Positions 16,501 to 25,132 are shown, numbered from the stretch's first letter. The stretch: 64,000 nt of DNA from CAVZXS01 sp963779325 (GCA_963779325.1 CAVZXS010000014.1:81357-145356); one strand, 5' to 3'. Notes: a model not told the origin generated them from the sequence alone. A program made the numbers and translations.

Positions 16501-16882
16501 TATCATTCCCCGATTTAGTATCTTTTAAGTATTTGATATATCCGTTGAGTTTCTTTAAACATTCTTTATACTCTTTATTTGTTTCGCTTAATATGTCCTT
16601 TGCTATGTACTTGTCATCATAAGCAGTAATCATGTGTTCCATTGTTTCTGTAAGCGAACCCCTTGTCTGCCTGCAAAATTGAATATTCTCCTGGTAATGA
16701 AATCTTCCAAAACCCTCCGCAATGTTTGCTGTAACAGATCTGCTTGAATCTAATATTTGTGCTGTTAAATGATAGTTTTCAAGTTTTGGGAAACATTTCT
16801 TAACTATTTCTGAAATCCTTTTTCTAAATACTCTACAGGTTTTATAAACCGGCAAATCATAAAAGTGATTATATGTGGCCAT
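16496..16882 (-). CDS. Four-helix-bundle protein (23S rRNA intervening-sequence protein family)
   Basis: A 128-residue protein matching the S23/IVP family: LPVYKTCRVFRKRISEIVKKCFP, LTAQILDSSRSVTANIAEGFGRF, and CRQTRGSLTETMEHMITAYDD. First found in intervening sequences of 23S rRNA, these small pentameric helix bundles have a conserved basic/aromatic surface and no established function. Here the gene sits between paaA and paaB, reads with the operon, and is bounded on both sides by arms of an AT-rich 24-bp inverted repeat (16477-16500 and 16885-16908). This resembles the complementary ends of an rRNA intervening sequence. It is not part of any known phenylacetate pathway. Confidence 0.88.
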   Translation of the reverse strand: MATYNHFYDLPVYKTCRVFRKRISEIVKKCFPKLENYHLTAQILDSSRSVTANIAEGFGRFHYQENIQFCRQTRGSLTETMEHMITAYDDKYIAKDILSETNKEYKECLKKLNGYIKYLKDTKSGNDK

Positions 16883-16884
16883 GC

Positions 16885-16908
16885 AATAATCAGTAATTAA
16901 TAATCAAT
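16885..16908. repeat. Right arm of inverted repeat around four-helix-bundle gene
   Basis: A 24-bp arm beginning AATAATCAGTAATTAATAAT, 3 bp before the four-helix-bundle start and 5 bp after paaA. A related AT palindrome lies between paaI and paaG (11330-11355). Confidence 0.7.
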
Positions 16909-16912
16909 AATT

Positions 16913-17884
16913 TTAAGCCGCTTCCAAAGTCCTTCCGCCTAAAGGCGGAGAGGATTTAGGTGGGGCCTTCTTTGCCGCATACGCCACTGCCGCATCTCTC
17001 ACCCATTTTCCTTCTTCATGTGCTTTACGTCTTGCATCCAACCGTTGTTTATTGCATGGCCCGTTGCCTTTTACTACATTCCAAAATTCTTCCCAATTTA
17101 TTTCGCCCCAATCGTGTTGTTTTGCAGAAGGGTTCCATTTTAATTTTTCATCAGGCAATGTCATGCCTAATACTTTTACCTGTTCCGCCGCCATATCAAT
17201 AAAATTCTGCCGCAACTCATCATTCGTTTTTCTTTTTATTTTCCACTTCATACTTTGGTCGCTGTTGGTGCTTTCGCTATCCTTAGGGCCAAACATCATC
17301 AATGACGGCCACCACCACCTGTTAATCGCATCTTGACACATAGCTTTTTGTTCAGCGGTTCCTTTTGAGAGAACCAACAAAATTTCAAACCCCTGGCGTT
17401 GGTGAAAACTTTCTTCTTTGCAAATACGAACCATGGCTCTTGCATAAGGGCCGTAACTGGTGCGGCACAACATTACCTGGTTAAGAATTGCAGCGCCATC
17501 TACCAACCAGCCGATGGCCCCCATATCGGCCCATGTGAGTGTCGGGTAATTAAAGATTGAAGAATACTTTGCTTTACCGCTGTTTAAATCGTTTATCATT
17601 TCATCGCGACTTGTACCCAGTGTTTCCGCAGCACTGTATAAGTACAAACCATGCCCCGCTTCATCCTGTACTTTGGCTAAAAGAATTGCTTTTCTTTTTA
17701 ATGACGGCGCCCTGCTTATCCAATTGCCTTCGGGTAACATGCCTACAATTTCGCTGTGTGCATGTTGGCTTATCTGCCTCACATTTGTTTTACGATACGC
17801 ATCAGGCATCCAATCCTTTGGCTCAATTTTTATTTCCTGATCAATTTTACTTTGAAAAAGTTCTTCAAAATTTTGAACTGACAT
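16913..17884 (-). CDS. paaA: Phenylacetyl-CoA epoxidase catalytic subunit PaaA
   Basis: A 323-residue ferritin-like di-iron oxygenase subunit that epoxidises the aromatic ring of phenylacetyl-CoA with O2 and electrons from PaaE. Seen are the metal-binding helices AKVQDEAGHGLYLYSAAETLG and CKEESFHQRQGFEILL (ExxH motifs), RQISQHAHSEIVGMLPEGNWI near the start, and the late HDWGEINWEEFWNVVKGNGPCNKQRL. The normal protein ends close to AVAYAAKK; the last 16 residues (APPKSSPPLGGRTLEAA) come from a palindromic repeat at 16926-16967, which also supplies the frame to the stop codon. It is separated from paaE by 159 bp containing another palindrome. Confidence 0.95.
   Translation of the reverse strand: MSVQNFEELFQSKIDQEIKIEPKDWMPDAYRKTNVRQISQHAHSEIVGMLPEGNWISRAPSLKRKAILLAKVQDEAGHGLYLYSAAETLGTSRDEMINDLNSGKAKYSSIFNYPTLTWADMGAIGWLVDGAAILNQVMLCRTSYGPYARAMVRICKEESFHQRQGFEILLVLSKGTAEQKAMCQDAINRWWWPSLMMFGPKDSESTNSDQSMKWKIKRKTNDELRQNFIDMAAEQVKVLGMTLPDEKLKWNPSAKQHDWGEINWEEFWNVVKGNGPCNKQRLDARRKAHEEGKWVRDAAVAYAAKKAPPKSSPPLGGRTLEAA
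16926..16967 (-). repeat. In-frame palindromic repeat at the end of paaA
   Basis: On the minus strand GGCCCCACCTAAATCC, then CTCCGCC-TTTA-GGCGGA, then AGGACTTTGG. It has the same consensus as the copies in paaB, C and D, but in the opposite orientation. It encodes PPKSSPPLGGRTL. Confidence 0.75.
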
Positions 17885-17961
17885 GGTTCACATATTTAGA
17901 TTTTCAAAATTAATGAAAACTAACAAGTGTTTGAGAATTTGTTGAGGGTAAAATATAAGTG

Positions 17962-18017
17962 GACTGTAAATTACAGGCATTTGCAAATTGCCTGTTGCTT
18001 ATTGCAAATTGACAGTC
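17962..18017. repeat. Imperfect palindrome between paaE and paaA
   Basis: Outer arms GACTGTAAATT (17962-17972) and AATTGACAGTC (18007-18017), inner GGCATTTGCAAATTGCC. There is no T-run, so it is unlikely to be a terminator. It could be an RNA processing or stability element in the paa mRNA. Confidence 0.5.
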
Positions 18018-18043
18018 ATTCTTTGTTGATGTAAAGCCTGTAA

Positions 18044-19122
18044 TTATTTTATATCAAAGTCTACCACCACTTTTTCAGTTACGGGATGCGATTGACAGGT
18101 GAGAATATATCCCTGTTCAATTTCTTCATGTTCCAATCCCCAGTGTACATCCATTTGTACTTCGCCTTCCAGCAATTTTGCTTTGCAGGTGCAGCATACA
18201 CCGCCTTTGCAGGCATAGGGCAAATCGACGCCTTGCTGTAAGGCAGCATCTAAAATACAATCGTACTGTTAAATGCCAAATCAAAATCAATACTTCTGCC
18301 ATCAAGTTTTATGGTGATTTTACTTTTAGGTCCGTCGCTTTCCGGCTTCTTACTTCCGACTTCTGACTTTATTTTCTGCCCCGGTGTAGTAAATAACTCA
18401 AAATGAATTTTCTTTTTATCGACTCCTTGTTCCTCTAAAAAATCTTTTACTGTAAAAATCATTTCTTCGGGCCCGCATACAAAAAACTCATCCGTGGCAG
18501 CATAGTTAACCAGCTTGCTTAACGCTGTAAGTTTTTCTTTATTTATTCTTCCTGAGTTTATAGGTGCTTCCGTTCTCTCCCGGCTGAGAATATGCACCAT
18601 ACGAAACCGGTTAATGAATTTATCTTTCAGGGCTTCCAACTCGTCTTTAAAGATGATAGAGTTTTTATTTTTATTGCCGAATACCAATGTAAAACTGCTT
18701 TGCGGCTCAGTCAATAAAGTAGTTTTAATAATGGAAAGAATGGGAGTGATACCGCTGCCCGCCGCAAAGGCTAAATAATTTTTTTTGTTGGATGGACTCA
18801 GTTCTGTGTAGAATTTTCCTACGGGCTGCATTACATCCAATACATCGCCCTTTTTTAATTGCTCATTGGCATAACCGGAGAAAAGACCGCTTTCTACTTT
18901 TTTAACGGCTACCCGCAGTTCATTGTCAAAAGGAGAGCTGCAAATAGAATAGGTACGGCGAACTTCTGAATTATTAATACCGGTTTTTACAGTAAGGCTT
19001 TGTCCCTGGGTAAATGTAAAACTATCTTTTAATGCTGCGGGTATATCAAAAGTGATAACAACACAATCTGAAGTTTCTTTCTTAATTTCTTTTACGGTAA
19101 GCCGGTGAAAATGTTTTGACAT
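18044..19122 (-). CDS. paaE: Phenylacetyl-CoA epoxidase reductase PaaE (frameshifted)
   Basis: A flavin reductase fused to a 2Fe-2S ferredoxin, about 358 residues in total. The first frame gives the FAD-binding segment RRTYSICSSP, the NAD(P) segment AAGSGITPILSIIKT, FVCGPEEMIFTV and the linker. It breaks at AAAA (18252-18255, one base missing on the coding strand). The other frame gives LDAALQQGVDLPYACKGGVC, CTCKAKLLEGEV and the final cysteine in YILTCQSHP: the CxxxxCxxC...C plant-type ferredoxin domain. PaaE passes electrons from NADPH to PaaA. The start at 19122 (MSKHFHRLTVKEI) matches the family better than an upstream methionine at 19140. Confidence 0.9.
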
Positions 19123-19136
19123 AGAATGAATTGCTA

Positions 19137-19727
19137 TCACTTATTTCTCAATCCGTCAATCATAATCAGTATCATATTGTCTTCCAGTTCCGAGGCGCTT
19201 ATTTTTGCAGTGGAGCGATGCCAGCTTTCTATACCGCTAACGGCATGCAGCATAATCAACACGGAAGTTGCCGCATCAATTTTTTTAATTTCCTTTTTTT
19301 GTATGCCTTCTTCTATAATGGCGGCGAAGCGTTTGCGATAGGTGCGCCGTTGATTTTGAAAATTGGACAGAAAGGGTTCCGTTAAATGTTTCCATTCCCG
19401 ATCGCTTACATATACTTCTTCGTAATGATTAATCATTTGCTGTATATGAAAACGTAAAAGACTTTCCGTCTTGGAAATGGAACTCTGGTTGGTATGCTCT
19501 ACCGCATCCAGGTTGGCGGTAAACCGGTTGGCTACCTCGAAACAAATAGCTTCCAGTATTTCATTTTTTGACCGTATGTGGTTATATAAACTGGCGGCTT
19601 CTATACCTACTGATTCAGCAAGGTCACGCATGCTGGTGGCGGCAAATCCCTTTTCCCTGAACATGGCGGCAGCTTTCTGCAGTATAATTTCTTTTTTAGA
19701 TGCTTTTTTGCGGATGGTTTTAGTCAT
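19137..19727 (-). CDS. TetR family regulator, probable paa repressor (PaaR type)
   Basis: A 196-residue protein. The N-terminal HTH reads KKEIILQKAAAMFREKGFAATSMRDLAESVGIEAASLYNHIRSKNEIL, the standard TetR DNA-binding domain. The C-terminal half is a ligand-binding helical domain without further signature. It is the first gene of the paa operon: 14 bp separate its stop from the paaE start. TetR-type PaaR repressors, released by phenylacetyl-CoA, replace PaaX in several bacteria, so autoregulation plus control of the operon is the likely role. The start at 19727 lies 5 bp after a TATCTTTG box; an upstream in-frame methionine at 19805 would put the promoter inside the gene. Confidence 0.85.
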   Translation of the reverse strand: MTKTIRKKASKKEIILQKAAAMFREKGFAATSMRDLAESVGIEAASLYNHIRSKNEILEAICFEVANRFTANLDAVEHTNQSSISKTESLLRFHIQQMINHYEEVYVSDREWKHLTEPFLSNFQNQRRTYRKRFAAIIEEGIQKKEIKKIDAATSVLIMLHAVSGIESWHRSTAKISASELEDNMILIMIDGLRNK

Positions 19728-19732
19728 AGGCC

Positions 19733-19740
19733 CAAAGATA
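19733..19740 (-). promoter_or_regulatory. -7 box of the TetR-paa operon
   Basis: TATCTTTG on the minus strand, with a TTTG 23 bp upstream. The AT-rich stretch between them (TAATATATAATGTAAT) is where a TetR operator would be expected, though no clean palindrome is visible. Transcription would begin at or next to the ATG, giving an almost leaderless mRNA. Confidence 0.5.
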
Positions 19741-20039
19741 ATTACATTATATATTACTACATACAAACAGTTTTTAGTAATTCTGAGTGAAATCGCGGGG
19801 TTCAATCTTAGTGAAAACCGGTTGAGGTAAGAGGGGGGTTCTTAAAAAAGGATTGGTCGGGTATAAGCCAATCACAGAGTTTTCGGGTATTGCTGAGCAT
19901 TGTTATCCCGGTGACGGGCTGCCCTGCTTAGCCGCAAATCATTTTTTGCAAAAAATATTGGAGGCGGGCAGGGTACCGAAGCTGATAGTAGTAATGCAGC
20001 AGAAAGCCCGTAAAAAAATATTTTTATTGACCTCCGCGA
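19741..20039. other. Intergenic stretch without recognisable gene
   Basis: There is no convincing ORF or RNA between the divergent TetR promoter and the PfkB promoter. It contains short palindromes such as ATTTTTTGCAAAAAAT, and GC-rich patches that look like remnants of coding DNA. Confidence 0.4.
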
Positions 20040-20072
20040 TTTGGATTGGTACATAATTTTAAAGTAGGTTTG
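20040..20072 (+). promoter_or_regulatory. Promoter of the PfkB kinase gene
   Basis: TTTG (20040-20043), a 21-bp spacer and TAGGTTTG (20065-20072) match the Bacteroidota -33/-7 consensus with the standard spacing. The leader would be about 90 nt. Confidence 0.55.
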
Positions 20073-20170
20073 CACGCCGAAAACCCCGATTCCCCGAAGG
20101 GCTGTAAGCAATTTCATTTTTAATTTTTTCACTCCGCCGATTGGTGGAAACAGGGGACTAAATTTTTATT

Positions 20171-21094
20171 ATGTCAGTTATTGTAGTTGGTACCATGGCT
20201 TTTGACGCCATTGAAACACCGTTTGGAAAAACAGATAAAATTATTGGCGGCTCTGCTACTTATGTAGCGTATTCGGCGGGTAATTTTGTACAGCCTATTC
20301 AGCAGGTTTCTATTGTAGGATATGATTATCCTAAGGAAGAATTAGCCGAATTAAAAAGAAGGGGCGTGCAATTGGAAGGCGTAGAGATAGTGCCTGATAA
20401 AAAATCTTTTTTCTGGAGCGGTAAGTATCATTTGGATATGAATACCCGCGATACATTGGTTACCGACCTGAATGTACTGGCAGATTTTAATCCTAAAATT
20501 CCTGACAGTTACCAGGGTGCTGAGTTTTTGATGCTGGGTAATTTGGTGCCGGCTATTCAAAAAAATGTAATAATGCAATTAAAAACCCGTCCGAAGTTGA
20601 TTGTAATGGATACAATGAATTTTTGGATGGATACTGCGATGCCGGATTTCCTGGAAAATTTAAAATTGATTGACGTATTGCTGGTAAATGACAGCGAAGC
20701 GAGGCAATTGGCCAATGAATACTCGCTGGTAAGAGCTGCCCGTAAAATTTTAACGATGGGTCCCAAGTACCTCGTTATTAAAAAAGGCGAGCATGGTGCA
20801 CTGTTATTTCATGGTGATAATGTTTTCTTTGCTCCCGCATTACCGTTGGAAGATGTATTTGACCCTACGGGAGCCGGCGATACATTTGCAGGCGGATTCA
20901 TTGGTCATTTGGCAAAAACAAAGGATATCAGTTTTGAAAATATGAAAACGGCGATTATAGTCGGTTCGGCTATGGCAAGTTTTTGTGTAGAAAAATTTGG
21001 CGCTGAAAGATTAAAGGAAATCAGTAAAGAAGATATTGATAACAGGATACAGCAGTTTGTAGAGCTGGTTAATTTTGATATTGAGTTGGTTTAA
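20171..21094 (+). CDS. PfkB family sugar/nucleoside kinase
   Basis: A 307-residue ribokinase-fold kinase. The N-terminal substrate-binding region has IIGGSATYVAYSAGNF, and the C-terminal PfkB signature DPTGAGDTFAGGFIGHLA starts at Asp231, with the catalytic base Asp237. VNDSEARQLA and LVIKKGEHGALLF are also family segments. The enzyme phosphorylates a sugar or nucleoside with ATP; the substrate (ribose, adenosine, fructose or other) cannot be read from the sequence. It is monocistronic, with its own promoter and a strong terminator. Cytoplasmic. Confidence 0.9.
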   Translation: MSVIVVGTMAFDAIETPFGKTDKIIGGSATYVAYSAGNFVQPIQQVSIVGYDYPKEELAELKRRGVQLEGVEIVPDKKSFFWSGKYHLDMNTRDTLVTDLNVLADFNPKIPDSYQGAEFLMLGNLVPAIQKNVIMQLKTRPKLIVMDTMNFWMDTAMPDFLENLKLIDVLLVNDSEARQLANEYSLVRAARKILTMGPKYLVIKKGEHGALLFHGDNVFFAPALPLEDVFDPTGAGDTFAGGFIGHLAKTKDISFENMKTAIIVGSAMASFCVEKFGAERLKEISKEDIDNRIQQFVELVNFDIELV

Positions 21095-21115
21095 CAACTA
21101 TTCAATTGAGTATAC

Positions 21116-21149
21116 AAAAGCGGTTCCGCAAGGAACCGCTTTTATTTTT
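21116..21149. terminator. Bidirectional terminator with GNRA-type loop
   Basis: A perfect 12-bp stem AAAAGCGGTTCC (21116-21127) / GGAACCGCTTTT (21132-21143) with loop GCAA and a following T-tract. It serves the PfkB gene, and overlaps the stop codon of the convergent membrane-protein gene. Confidence 0.85.
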
Positions 21150-22090
21150 GCAGCCGGCTTATTAACGACCGGTATATTTTTTCACGGAAACGTTTTTTTG
21201 TTTTGCGCATTTTATCAAGCCACTTATTGTACTGTTGCTGATTCAATTCAATATACTGCAGGGATATCTCTTTGTGTTTACCACCGTATTCACGAAAATC
21301 TACAATGATTCGGGGAATCAGTTCATCTTCGGCCATAAAACTGTCAATGGCAAGATAAGGCCGTGTTTCATAACGATACCACAACGCCTCATTTTCCTTC
21401 AACGGTACCGGGCTGTATTGCAGCGATTTTGTACTGCTGTCTTTCTTTTGAATTAAATATTCGATATTTTTTGGATAATAATAATAATGGGTATTTACAG
21501 GCACTGTAATGAAGGAATCGATTTTGTAATTGATGTGCAGGCTGTCCATTCGCTGCAGCAGTTGCTCTTCGGTAAGCATGGTTTTATAATCTTTGAAAAC
21601 GCTTATTTCGGTTTGCGGACGCTGTAACCTTCTTGCCATTGATGTGGAGCAAAAAGCAAAAATTGCAATCAGCCCGCTGCTGTACAATGCTATTTGTTGA
21701 TAGACTGACTTATAGTGTAAGCTTATTGGTTTCAGTTGGTAAGCCGCAGGCAAAATCAGTAATGCGATATAGTCCGTATAATCAATGACCCTGTTGACCG
21801 GCAGCGAGAACTCCCGGTTGAGCAAATCAATTACAGGTCCTGATAGAGGAGATTTCCACCAAATAAAAAATAAAGCTGTGAAAATAAAAACGACTTTCTT
21901 TTTCGCCGGAAAAAGACAAGACAGAAATAAGGCAAATGCTGCAATACCTGCTCACATCCGACAGTTTGCCGGTAAGCAGGTTGTGATACGCATATTTTAA
22001 ATAAAAATCATTCAGCAACAACAACAGAACACTTGCTATAAAAAACGGGTGAAGCAGTAAGGATTGTTTAGATGATTTCATATCATTCAT
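21142..22090 (-). CDS. Membrane protein of unknown function (frameshifted)
   Basis: Two frames make one protein of about 315 residues. The first has FFIASVLLLLLNDFYLKYAYHNLLTGKLSDV; after a one-base insertion near 21948-21957 the other frame continues AGIAAFALFLSCLFPAKKK, an FIFTALFFIWWKSPLSGPVIDLL helix, LNREFSLPVNRVIDYTDYIALLILP and a soluble C-terminal part. The NDFYLKY...LTGKLSD...GPVIDLLN arrangement recurs in a family of unnamed integral membrane proteins. Five or so transmembrane helices occupy the first 180 residues; the last 130 residues are probably outside the membrane. No enzymatic motif is visible. Confidence 0.7.
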
Positions 22091-22111
22091 GTTATTTAAC
22101 TAAATGGATCA

Positions 22112-23826
22112 TTAATTTAATTTTCTTGCCAGCACAATTGTATTTTTAAATCCTTCTTTCTTCCCCTGCAGGTTAAATATTTCTGTAAAAATAATATAGG
22201 TACCTACCGGCAATTTATTTCCTTTCTCATCTAATCCGTCCCAGTTCCATGTTCCTTTTAATCCTAATATTTCATTTTTTACAAAATAGCGTACAGGTCT
22301 GCCGGCAGCATCAAAGATTGTTACAGTGGCTGCATAACCCGGTTCGGTTACTAAGTATTGTATGGCGGCTATATCATCACGACCATCGTTATCAGGGCTA
22401 AATACTCTTCGGCAGTTACAGTAATAGTTGCTGTAACCTGTTGCATTTGTTTGAATTGAGAGTTTTGATAACCCGGTGTACCATGACCCGCTGTGGAAGC
22501 AGCACTGTGCCAGTTACCGGCATCTTGCGAAGGGGCTTCTGCATCAATTCTTTCCAGCGATACGCCTTCGGCATTATCCAATAATTTAAAATGCCAGTCA
22601 TCTTTATATTTCACTTCATCCGTCACCTGCCCTTGAAAATTTAATAAAATCACATCGCCTTCATCATCGGGAAAAGAAGGCATTGACGAAATGCTGAGTA
22701 TGGCTTCCTGATTTTTTACCAAATAGTTTACCGAAAGATTATCGGCATCTTCCGTAATCACTACATACTCCCCCGGAAAAATATAAAAAGGTGCAGTGCT
22801 TAAAACTTTTGCCGAGCTGACCGCACCGCTTGTATTTCTGTTGGCGATGGATAGTTTTGCCGCATCAAAAATTTTATTGCTTCTATTGTAAAATTCTATA
22901 AAATCAAAACCATTGCTGCGGGGGTTAAATAGGATTTCATTTATTACCAATTCAGCAGCTGCAGGGTCCGTCGGCAAACCGGTTTTTGCTTTATTCGCCG
23001 CGCCGATCGTATTGTTTTTGCAATCTGAAATATTTGCAGTAGTAATGGTATAAACTGTATTGGGCTGCAGCGGAGCGGTTGTTTTTAATTGTATTTGATT
23101 AAAAAGAGGTGCCATAGCAGCAGCCGACAGAATAGTAATACCGCCATCAATTATATGATTACCGGTTGTTGCTCCCTGCAGACTGTCTATCGGCTCATCA
23201 AAGACAAGGACAATAGTTGTATTGTCAGTCGTATAGGCTCTTTTTAGTTTTGGTGCATCGGTATCATTATTAACTGCATCAATAGAATTCTTCTTCCCGG
23301 GTGTTCCGCCTTTTGTATCGTTGCCGGCTTTCCAGTTGTTGCTGCCCGCACAGGGATTTTTTGTATCAATCATTTCCAATGTCCATCCGCCATCTGTCTT
23401 CACCGCATTTTGATACCATGCTGATGAATAGGAAACAGCATGAATTGTTCTGCCGTTTGCTGCCCGTAAAAAAATTATATCCCCGTCATTATCCAACGAG
23501 GGGAAACTGGTAACGGAAATGGTAGTACCGAATGCGGACATAGCAGCAACGGCACTACCGGTGCATACAATTACAAAACTATCAGGTTGTAAAGTAAAAT
23601 TGGACATTGGGCCGCTCAATCCCGAAGCGTCACCAAGCCGCCAACCCAGTAAATTAATTGCAGATGAGGTTGTATTTTTTAATTCAATCCATTCATTGGC
23701 GGGCAAACCTATTTGGGGCGAGGGATCAACCATCAGTTCATCTATTACCACATCATACCTATTTTGCGAAATGCATATAGCAGGCAAAAAAGCAATAACT
23801 ATCAGTAGTAAGTTTATTTTTTTCAT
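22112..23826 (-). CDS. Secreted lamin-tail-domain protein (frameshifted near C-terminus)
   Basis: A protein of about 570 residues with a signal peptide (MKKINLLLIVIAFLPAICIS). Two lamin-tail (LTD) domains are visible: VVIDELMVDPSPQIGLPANEWIEL...GWRLGD and VINEILFNPRSNGFDFIEFYN...; a Big_5-like segment (APKLKRAYTTDNTTIVLVFDEPID) lies between them. The first frame stops at 22369 after a one-base loss at about 22401-22412. The other frame supplies the expected end, VFSPDNDGRDDIAAIQYLVTEPGYAATVTIFDAAGRPVRYF to NTIVLARKLN, which resembles the FlgD-like/gliding-motility-type C-terminus of Bacteroidota surface proteins. Likely exported to the cell surface; function unknown. Confidence 0.8.
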
Positions 23827-23886
23827 TGGTGGCGTGTAGTTAAAGCTACTGAATTCATAAGGCTGTAAAAAAAATTATTTATAGAT

Positions 23887-23917
23887 TTTGCGCATTGACC
23901 GGCGACCTTTACTTTTG
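23887..23917 (+). promoter_or_regulatory. Strong consensus promoter with no ORF directly downstream
   Basis: TTTG (23887-23890), a 19-bp spacer and TACTTTTG (23910-23917) form one of the best matches to the Bacteroidota promoter consensus in the window. It points toward a terminator at 24016 without an intervening gene. Confidence 0.55.
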
Positions 23918-23923
23918 CATCGC

Positions 23924-24044
23924 TTTGATACAAATAATTAAACATACGAAACGCAATAAGAAACATTCCGAAGTATTGGAAGGATAATGTGTTTGTATGA
24001 TTGAACATATAACTGGCCTTCCAAAATCGGAAGGCCTTTTTTAT
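23924..24044 (+). ncRNA. Candidate small RNA or asd leader/attenuator
   Basis: A consensus promoter (23887-23917) and a strong intrinsic terminator (24016-24044) enclose about 120 nt without a usable ORF. This is the layout of a small RNA or of a transcription-attenuated leader of the asd gene, which begins 100 bp later. It does not resemble 6S RNA, SRP RNA, tRNA or a riboswitch I know. A second CCCTATCCCC/GGGGATAGGG hairpin follows at 24045-24090. Confidence 0.35.
24016..24044 (+). terminator. Intrinsic terminator upstream of asd
   Basis: An 8-bp GC-rich stem GGCCTTCC (24016-24023) / GGAAGGCC (24030-24037) with a 6-nt loop, followed by TTTTTT. It lies upstream of asd, not after any annotated plus-strand gene. 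Confidence 0.75.
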
Positions 24045-24142
24045 ACCCCTATCCCCGTCCGTTCCGGCAAGTGCGGGCCCTAAAGGGGATAGGGAAAAAG
24101 CTTTATAACTAGATTTTTTAATATTTAAAACGAAAACAAAAA

Positions 24143-25132
24143 ATGAAAGTTGCAGTAGTAGGTGCTACAGGACTGGTAGGCACAAAAATGTTACAGGTAT
24201 TGGCCGAAAGAAATTTCCCGGTTACGGGTTTAATACCGGTTGCTTCAGAAAGATCGGTTGGTAAAAGCATAGAATTTAAAGGACATAAATATAAGGTAGT
24301 GAGCATGACAGACGCTATTGCAGCCAAACCGAACGTGGCTATTTTTTCTGCGGGCGGCAGTACCTCACTGGAGTGGGCGCCCAAATTTGCAGAAGCGGGT
24401 ATTACCGTTATCGATAATTCCAGCGCCTGGCGTATGGATCCGACCAAAAAGTTAGTCGTGCCTGAAATAAACGCCGATGCATTGACAAAAGATGATAAGA
24501 TAATTGCCAATCCCAATTGCTCTACTATACAAATGGTAGTAGCGTTGAATCCTTTGCATAAAAAATATAATATTAAAAGAATAGTAGTATCTACTTACCA
24601 GAGCGTAACGGGTACGGGTGTAAAAGCGGTTACACAATTGATGAACGAACGAAACGGTATAGCAGGGGAAAGGGCTTATAAATATCCTATTGATTTAAAC
24701 GCCATTCCGCAGATAGATGTGTTTTTAGAAAACGGTTATACCAAGGAAGAAATGAAAATGGTAAAAGAGACTTGCAAAATTATGCGTGATGATTCGATAA
24801 AAGTTACAGCTACCACGGTTCGCATTCCCGTAATCGGCGGTCACAGCGAAAGTGTGAACGTGGAGTTTACCAATGATTTTGATTTGCAGGATGTAAAAAA
24901 CTTATTGCAATCATCGCCGGGCGTAGTGGTGGTAGATGATTTGGAAAAGCAACTATACCCCATGCCGATGGATGCACATGAGAAGGATGAAGTATTTGTA
25001 GGCAGGTTAAGAAGAGATGAAACACAACCCAATACATTAAATATGTGGATTGTAAGTGATAACCTGAGAAAAGGTGCGGCTACCAATGCGGTACAAATTG
25101 CGGAATATTTATTGACAAAAGGATTATTATAA
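24143..25132 (+). CDS. asd: Aspartate-semialdehyde dehydrogenase
   Basis: A 329-residue enzyme. The Rossmann start VAVVGATGLVGTKMLQVL binds NADP; the active-site Cys126 is in IANPNCSTIQMV, and a later active-site His lies in VIGGHSESVNVEF. GAATNAVQIAEYL near the end is also typical. It reduces beta-aspartyl phosphate to aspartate semialdehyde, the branch point to lysine/diaminopimelate, threonine and methionine. The gene is single here; aspartokinase and dap genes are not nearby. An upstream promoter-terminator pair may regulate it by attenuation. A tandem repeat block begins directly at the stop codon. Confidence 0.95.
   Translation: MKVAVVGATGLVGTKMLQVLAERNFPVTGLIPVASERSVGKSIEFKGHKYKVVSMTDAIAAKPNVAIFSAGGSTSLEWAPKFAEAGITVIDNSSAWRMDPTKKLVVPEINADALTKDDKIIANPNCSTIQMVVALNPLHKKYNIKRIVVSTYQSVTGTGVKAVTQLMNERNGIAGERAYKYPIDLNAIPQIDVFLENGYTKEEMKMVKETCKIMRDDSIKVTATTVRIPVIGGHSESVNVEFTNDFDLQDVKNLLQSSPGVVVVDDLEKQLYPMPMDAHEKDEVFVGRLRRDETQPNTLNMWIVSDNLRKGAATNAVQIAEYLLTKGLL

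Noticed and set aside
12187..19727. Whole paa region as a recent horizontal island
   Set aside because: Base composition and codon use look like the rest of the window, and no integrase, tRNA or att-like repeat flanks it; only the ATPase and four-helix-bundle units look inserted.
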